DNA of 64,000 nt from CAZKVJ01 sp964556225 (lineage in GTDB: Bacteria > Actinomycetota > Acidimicrobiia > Acidimicrobiales > Ilumatobacteraceae): contig CAZKVJ010000001.1 of assembly GCA_964556225.1 (NCBI GenBank), forward strand, positions 1 to 64,000, in the 5' to 3' direction. A program made the translations under genes and the position numbers. Shown piece after piece: positions 60,267-64,000 of the stretch. The notes under the pieces are model-generated. The model did no database searches and was not told the origin of the DNA. It was given only the letters and a program-made list of their open reading frames with translations. Each line of letters opens with the position of its first letter. The stretch's first letter is position 1.

Positions 60267-60767
60267 GTGACCGACTCGTACGTGTTCTGCAACCGGTGCG
60301 GCCATCGCAACCCGCCGGGCTCGTTCTTCTGCTCGGCGTGCGGAACGGCGCTGGACACGGCCGGCGATCGCACGATCACGCTGGCGAAGGTCGACCCCCT
60401 CCAGGACGCGCCGGGCCAGAGCGACGACGTCGTGGTCGACCTCGACGCCATCCCGGAGGGTGCCGCCGTGCTGGTGGTCCGCTCGGGGGCCCAGGCCGGT
60501 GAGCGGTTCTCGCTCCGCGAGTCGGTCACCCATCTCGGCCGCCACCCGGACAGCGAAATCAGCCTCGACGACATCACCGTGTCGCGCCGCCACGCCGAGA
60601 TCGAGCGACGGGCGGACGGCGCCTACGTGGTGCGCGACGCCGGGTCGTTGAACGGCACCTACGTCAACCAGGAACGCATCGACGAGGTGCAGCTGCATCA
60701 GGGCGACGAGGTGCAGGTCGGCAAGTTCCGTCTCGTGTTCTTCGACCGACCGGCGAGCGTCCCGTGA
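60267..60767 (+). CDS. FHA-domain protein, GarA-like, with N-terminal zinc ribbon
   Basis: A 166-residue signalling protein. Residues 7-25 contain two CxxC pairs (CNRC and CSAC) of a zinc ribbon that mycobacterial GarA lacks, and the ~80-160 FHA domain shows GRHPDSEISLDDITVSRRH and GSLNGTYVN, with the pThr-binding Arg, Ser and Asn residues. GarA controls glutamate metabolism when its N-terminal ETTS motif is phosphorylated; here the equivalent stretch reads GDRTITLAKV, so a different Thr may be the switch. GTG 60267 lies four bases after the gcvH stop, and the end overlaps the MerR gene by four bases. Confidence 0.92.
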   Translation: MTDSYVFCNRCGHRNPPGSFFCSACGTALDTAGDRTITLAKVDPLQDAPGQSDDVVVDLDAIPEGAAVLVVRSGAQAGERFSLRESVTHLGRHPDSEISLDDITVSRRHAEIERRADGAYVVRDAGSLNGTYVNQERIDEVQLHQGDEVQVGKFRLVFFDRPASVP

Positions 60768-61717
60768 CCGAGCGCCCCTACCTGTCGATCGGCGAGGTCC
60801 TCGGCCTCCTCCTCGAGGAGTTCCCGGACGTCACGATCTCCAAGATCCGCTTCCTCGAGAGCCAGGGTCTCATCGACCCGGAGCGGACACCGTCCGGCTA
60901 CCGGAAGTTCTACGAGGTCGACGTCGAGCGCCTGCGCTACATCTTGCGCGAGCAGCGTGAGCACTACCTCCCGCTGAAGGTCATCAAGGACCGGCTCGAG
61001 GAGGGCGACGGGGAGACCGACCCGTCCGCCATCCCGTCGTGGGCGACACCACCCCGCGGGATCCGCAACGTCGAGCTGGCGGACGGGGGGGCGCAGCCCG
61101 AGCCGTCCGACGCGGCGGTGGCCGTGGCGCCGGAACGGGAGGCCGTGACGGCTGGTGACGACGGGAGCGACGAGATCGCCGACGAGGTGCCGCCGGCGGC
61201 GACCCGGACGCACCCGAGCGCCCGCACCGTGGGGCGGTCGTCGGGATCGCGCTCGGCCGATCACCCACCGCCGGCGACGGCCGAGCCGGAGCGCGCGAGG
61301 CACCAGGCTGCGGTCCGCGCCGCGCTCGACGACGTGGGTTCGCTCAGCCGCGAGGAGCTCGTCGCGGCCACCGGCATCGACGCCGAGGTGCTCGACGACC
61401 TCGAGTCCTTCGGCCTCGTCAGCGGGCGCCGCCAAGGCGACGTTACCGTGTTCGACGCCAGGGCCTGCGAGGTCGCCGAGGTCGCGGCGCGATTCGCCCG
61501 GCTCGGCATCGAGGTCCGCCACCTGCGGGCGTGGCGCACGTCGGCCGAGCGTGAGACCGGCCTGCTGGAGCAGCGCGTGCTGCCACTGATGCGTCAGCGC
61601 AACCCCCAGGCGCGCGAGGAGTCGGTCCAGCTGCTGCGCGAGCTCATGGCGCTGGGGTCGCGCCTGCACGAGGCGCTGGTCGCCCAGCAGCTCAGCCAGT
61701 ACCTCGACGGCCGCTGA
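60764..61717 (+). CDS. MerR-family regulator, Rv1828/FtsR-like
   Basis: A 317-residue DNA-binding protein. The winged helix has YLSIGEVLGLLLEEFPDVTIS (two leading helices), KIRFLESQGLIDPERTPSGYRKF and the dimer helix REQREHYLPLKVIKDRLEE. A long Asp/Ala/Pro-rich linker (~90-180) and a C-terminal domain with SREELVAATGIDAEVLDDLE and a final helical part follow. Homologues in actinobacteria control cell-division or growth genes. The GTG start overlaps the FHA stop, so the two are co-translated. Confidence 0.92.
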   Translation: MTERPYLSIGEVLGLLLEEFPDVTISKIRFLESQGLIDPERTPSGYRKFYEVDVERLRYILREQREHYLPLKVIKDRLEEGDGETDPSAIPSWATPPRGIRNVELADGGAQPEPSDAAVAVAPEREAVTAGDDGSDEIADEVPPAATRTHPSARTVGRSSGSRSADHPPPATAEPERARHQAAVRAALDDVGSLSREELVAATGIDAEVLDDLESFGLVSGRRQGDVTVFDARACEVAEVAARFARLGIEVRHLRAWRTSAERETGLLEQRVLPLMRQRNPQAREESVQLLRELMALGSRLHEALVAQQLSQYLDGR

Positions 61718-61749
61718 TCGCCCGGGACGACACCGCGCAGCGGCGCGGG

Positions 61750-61755
61750 TACGCT
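61750..61755 (+). promoter_or_regulatory. -10-like hexamer for leaderless nuclease mRNA
   Basis: TACGCT, six bases before the GTG at 61762, supporting this start over the ATG at 61771. Confidence 0.45.
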
Positions 61756-61761
61756 CGGGCC

Positions 61762-62250
61762 GTGGTCCCGATGGAGCTGATCGGAGTGCGCCTCGAGGTG
61801 CCGGCCAACGCTCCGGTGATGATGCTGCGTGAGCAGGCCGACCCGCAGCGAGTGCTGCCCATCTACATCGGCGGCCCCGAGGCCAGCGCGATCCACTATG
61901 CCCTCGAGGGGATCGTCCCGCCCCGCCCCCTCACCCACGACCTGCTGGCGACCGTGGTGGGCGAGCTCGGCGGCTCGCTCGAGCGCATCGTGGTGACCGA
62001 GATGCGCGACCACACGTTCTTCGCCGAGCTGCACATCCGAGTGGGCGACCGGCTGCTGACCATCTCGTCTCGCCCGTCCGACGCCGTCGCGCTGTCGGTG
62101 CGCCTGGGCACGCCGATCTTCGCCGCCGAGGATGTGCTCGACGAGGCCGGTCAGCTGCCCGAGGCCGCCGACGAGGAAGAGGCCGAGGAGATCCTCGACG
62201 AGTTCCGCGACTTCATCGAGCACGTGAACCCCGAAGACTTCGCCGGCTGA
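61762..62250 (+). CDS. Bifunctional nuclease family protein (Rv1829-like, DUF151)
   Basis: A 162-residue DUF151 protein. PVMMLREQADPQRVLPIYIG and GPEASAIHYALEGIVPPRPLTHDLL (split across ~18-60) and SSRPSDAVALSVRLGTPIFA (~111-130) are the family's conserved blocks, followed by an acidic C-terminus ending EHVNPEDFAG. Related proteins have been described as nucleases with DNase and RNase activity or as division-related factors in plants and bacteria. The start GTG 61762 is supported by a hexamer six bases upstream. It keeps the order of M. tuberculosis Rv1826-Rv1830. Confidence 0.92.
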   Translation: MVPMELIGVRLEVPANAPVMMLREQADPQRVLPIYIGGPEASAIHYALEGIVPPRPLTHDLLATVVGELGGSLERIVVTEMRDHTFFAELHIRVGDRLLTISSRPSDAVALSVRLGTPIFAAEDVLDEAGQLPEAADEEEAEEILDEFRDFIEHVNPEDFAG

Positions 62251-62277
62251 CCGGCTCCGCTTCCGTCGCTGTCCCTT

Positions 62278-62326
62278 GTTCTGGTCCCGGGAAGTAGCGC
62301 TGAGCGCTACTTCCCGGGACCAGAAC
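62278..62326 (+). repeat. 49-base palindromic repeat, family A, copy 3 (perfect palindrome)
   Basis: Left arm 62278-62301, central G 62302, right arm 62303-62326. The 24-base arms are perfect reverse complements. It lies between the nuclease stop and the lysyl-oxidase-like gene, both read rightwards. Confidence 0.9.
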
Positions 62327-62343
62327 GGAAGGGGTGGCGCCCG

Positions 62344-62349
62344 TAGAGT
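62344..62349 (+). promoter_or_regulatory. -10-like hexamer for lysyl-oxidase-like gene
   Basis: TAGAGT, eight bases before the ATG at 62358; 17 bases after repeat copy 3. Confidence 0.4.
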
Positions 62350-62357
62350 GGCCGGTC

Positions 62358-63185
62358 ATGTGGGCACTCGGACGACGTTCTCGGCGGCGTGGCGCGCCGT
62401 GGGTGGCGGCGCTGACCATCGGCGTGGTGGCACTTGCGGCGTGCGGGGATGACGACGCCGCTGAGGGCCCGGCGTGGGACACGGGCCCGCCGGTGGGTGA
62501 GGCGGTGCTGCCGGACCTCGTCCCCGCTGCGCCGACCACGCTGAACGTGCTGAGCGAGCCCGGTGGGTCGACGATCATCCGGTTCACCTCACTGCTGGTG
62601 AACGTCGGCGATGGCGACTTCGTGCTCCGCGGCGTTCGGACTGGCGGCGACACCTGGGAGGTCGACCAGGAGGTCCCCTACAGCGACAGTGGCGCCGAGG
62701 TGGTGCCGACCGACGCGGAGATGGTGTGGGGCGGCGACGGGCACTTCCACTGGCACGTGTCCCGGGTGGCCAGCTACCGGCTGGTGCCCCTCGACGAGTC
62801 AGGCGCGCCGATCGAGGGGGTCGAGGGGTGGGTCGACCAGAAGGTCGGGTTCTGCTTCTTCGACACCGACCACGTGGTCGACCGAGGTCCTGAGGAGCCG
62901 CAGTACAAGCCGGCGGGTTGCGGCACCGAGGAGGACGACTCCTTCTTCATGGGACTGTCCCCCGGCTGGGGGGACACGTACATCTTCTCCCTGCCCGGGC
63001 AGAGCATCGACGTGACCGACCTGCCGGACGGGAAGTACCGGCTGTGGGCGGAGGTCGACGAGCGCGCCTGGTTCCGAGAGTCGAACCGCGACAACAACCG
63101 GACGTGGGCCGACATCGACCTGTCGACGCTGCCCGATGGCCTGCGAACGGCGCTCGTCGTGGCGGTGGGACCAGAGCCGGAGTGA
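62358..63185 (+). CDS. Lysyl-oxidase-like lipoprotein
   Basis: A 275-residue exported protein. The signal peptide ends in the lipobox VALAAC, followed by an acidic stretch. The mature part resembles the lysyl oxidase catalytic domain: GHFHWHVSRVASYRL supplies the copper His-x-His-x-His, and SPGWGDTYIFSLPGQ with LPDGKYRLWAEVD corresponds to the C-terminal strand region. The position of the cofactor Tyr/Lys crosslink cannot be confirmed by eye. Bacterial homologues are sporadic and their substrates are unknown. ATG 62358 is preceded by a -10-like hexamer. Confidence 0.75.
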   Translation: MWALGRRSRRRGAPWVAALTIGVVALAACGDDDAAEGPAWDTGPPVGEAVLPDLVPAAPTTLNVLSEPGGSTIIRFTSLLVNVGDGDFVLRGVRTGGDTWEVDQEVPYSDSGAEVVPTDAEMVWGGDGHFHWHVSRVASYRLVPLDESGAPIEGVEGWVDQKVGFCFFDTDHVVDRGPEEPQYKPAGCGTEEDDSFFMGLSPGWGDTYIFSLPGQSIDVTDLPDGKYRLWAEVDERAWFRESNRDNNRTWADIDLSTLPDGLRTALVVAVGPEPE

Positions 63186-63381
63186 GCCACCGCGCGCGTC
63201 GGATCCGACACGCTACGCGAGCGCAAGGGCCCAAACGTCAAGATTTCGTCAGGAGCTCCCTCAGAATTCCGTCATGGTCATTGACCCACCGTGGTGGCCG
63301 TCCCTACCGTGCGGCACAGGCGGTGACGACGAGCGGGAGCCACCCGACGCACCGCCCGGTGCAACGGAGATTGGGGACCCG
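63186..63381. other. Leader region of small secreted protein
   Basis: No gene seen. It contains the probable promoter of the next gene and a long leader. Confidence 0.4.
63281..63310 (+). promoter_or_regulatory. Probable promoter of the small secreted protein gene
   Basis: TTGACC (63281-63286) and TACCGT (63305-63310) are separated by 18 bases, about 70 bases before the ATG. Unlike the leaderless genes, this one has a long leader with GGAG upstream of the start. Confidence 0.4.
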
Positions 63382-63738
63382 ATGAAGAAGATGGTGATTG
63401 GTGCAGCGCTGGCTACGGCCGCCACGCTCGCCGCGGTGGTGCCGGTGGCTGCGGCCACCCTCAGCAATGGCAGTGGTCAGACCTGTGACGGCAGCGGTCG
63501 CTGGCACTTCGTCAACAACCAGACCGGTGGTCAGACGGGTCCGCTCACCGCCACCTTCAACGTGAACGGCGGCACGAGCACGTACACGGTCAACCCGAGC
63601 AAGGTGCTGCAGTCCGTGAACCACTACTACGTGACCACCGAGGGCAACGCGAGTCTCGTGTCGGCGTCGACCGGGTCGGTCCCCGGCCGCCTCGTCCTGT
63701 CCGATTTCAGCTGCGTCGGCGACCCGAAGAAGGACTGA
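63382..63738 (+). CDS. Small secreted protein of unknown function
   Basis: A 118-residue protein with a classical signal peptide (MKKMVIGAALATAATLAAVV, cleavage probably after AAA near 25) and no lipobox. The mature ~90 residues are rich in Thr, Gly, Ser and Asn and beta-prone, with two Cys (TCDGSG and FSCVGD) that probably form a disulphide. LSNGSGQTCDGSGRWHFVNN resembles the beginning of small beta-sandwich secreted proteins in actinobacteria; no function is known. The gene is followed by a strong tetraloop terminator and is therefore monocistronic. Confidence 0.75.
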   Translation: MKKMVIGAALATAATLAAVVPVAAATLSNGSGQTCDGSGRWHFVNNQTGGQTGPLTATFNVNGGTSTYTVNPSKVLQSVNHYYVTTEGNASLVSASTGSVPGRLVLSDFSCVGDPKKD

Positions 63739-63764
63739 TCCACCCGTCCCGGTGAGCGGTGCGT

Positions 63765-63796
63765 CGCTGGAGGGCCCCTTCGGGGGCCCTCCAGCG
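63765..63796 (+). terminator. Strong hairpin with UUCG tetraloop
   Basis: Perfect 14-base arms 63765-63778 and 63783-63796 around ttcg, 27 bases after the stop of the secreted-protein gene. Confidence 0.8.
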
Positions 63797-63934
63797 CGTC
63801 CAGCCTCGTACTGGTCCCGCGGTGCCTCGTCGCTTGACGCGCCCGCGCCGCTCCCGTAGCCTCCGACACCGGCGTAACTACGCCCGTGTGATCCGTGGGC
63901 ACGGGACGAGCGCCGCACAGGAGGGGAGCGCCGG

Positions 63935-64000
63935 ATGAGCGAGGCAGGCTTCAGCGGCACGCAGACGGCCCAGATCGTCGGCATCACGTACCGTCAGCTC
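63935..64000 (+). CDS. Second MerR-family regulator, Rv1830-like, cut by window end
   Basis: The first 22 codons (beginning MSEAGFSGTQTAQIVGIT and then YRQL) match the N-terminus of an MerR helix-turn-helix (TQTAQIVGITYRQL). ATG 63935 has GAGGGGAG upstream. It completes the gcvH - FHA - merR - nuclease - merR order of mycobacteria, although here two exported-protein genes are inserted before it. The rest lies outside the window. Confidence 0.75.
   Translation, partial: MSEAGFSGTQTAQIVGITYRQL

Overview
The window is dense, high-GC chromosomal DNA (roughly 70% G+C by eye) with frequent GTG starts, four-base GTGA stop/start overlaps and short gaps. Gene content points to an actinobacterium. The strongest marker is the run gcvH - FHA (garA-like) - MerR - bifunctional nuclease - MerR at the right end, which has the order of mycobacterial Rv1826-Rv1830. 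Supporting markers are an AftD-type arabinofuranosyltransferase, a luciferase-like monooxygenase, and many fatty-acid and CoA genes. I infer the class Acidimicrobiia from the combination; no rRNA is present to prove it. I see no phage, insertion sequence, plasmid or CRISPR hallmark.

Layout. 1-6.4 kb (minus): AftD-like arabinosyltransferase (cut by the window edge), a GT-C mannosyltransferase-like protein and an AlkA-type DNA glycosylase. 6.4-13.1 kb (minus): an oligopeptide-type ABC operon (lipoprotein, two permeases, two ATPases) ending in a TetR gene and led by a clear sigma70-like promoter embedded in inverted repeats. 13.1-18.1 kb: polyphosphate kinase 2, a phosphoribosyltransferase, a site-2 protease, a CrtI-like oxidoreductase and a creatininase-family amidase. 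18.1-23.5 kb: a NMT1/ThiY-type ABC transporter with a cytosine-deaminase-like amidohydrolase, divergent from a luciferase-like monooxygenase. 23.5-36.2 kb: gamma-glutamyltransferase, two acyl-CoA ligases, a SulP transporter, a decayed metallo-hydrolase fragment, a glycerophosphodiesterase, an aldehyde dehydrogenase, a HAD/ParB-like fusion, a SirB1-like protein and an acyl-CoA dehydrogenase.

36.2-41 kb holds housekeeping genes: IspH, a PDZ/radical-SAM DUF512 protein, Der GTPase, a zinc-ribbon protein and tRNA-Pro(GGG), the last flanked by an inverted pair of palindromic repeats. 41-51 kb: cupin, malic enzyme, orphan prepilin fragment, phasin-like protein, RetSat-like oxidoreductase, SRPBCC protein, small zinc-finger and membrane proteins, a cyclic-2,3-diphosphoglycerate synthetase homologue, and a MacB/FtsX-type ABC exporter. 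51-56 kb: lipoproteins, a serine hydrolase, paired amidohydrolases behind a TetR-type operator, and an SRAP DNA-repair protein. 56-64 kb: HIT hydrolase, CDP-alcohol phosphatidyltransferase, a GDP-mannose pyrophosphorylase/phosphomannomutase-like fusion, the gcvH-garA-merR-nuclease cluster, a lysyl-oxidase-like lipoprotein, a small secreted protein and the start of a second MerR gene.

Three non-coding signals stand out. A 49-base palindromic repeat occurs three times in the same orientation (13.9, 25.1 and 62.3 kb), once as a perfect 24+1+24 palindrome. A different 45-base palindrome brackets tRNA-Pro in inverted orientation. Many genes carry a TANNNT hexamer 6-9 bases before the start codon and no Shine-Dalgarno sequence, so leaderless transcription appears to be common here and helps fix many starts.
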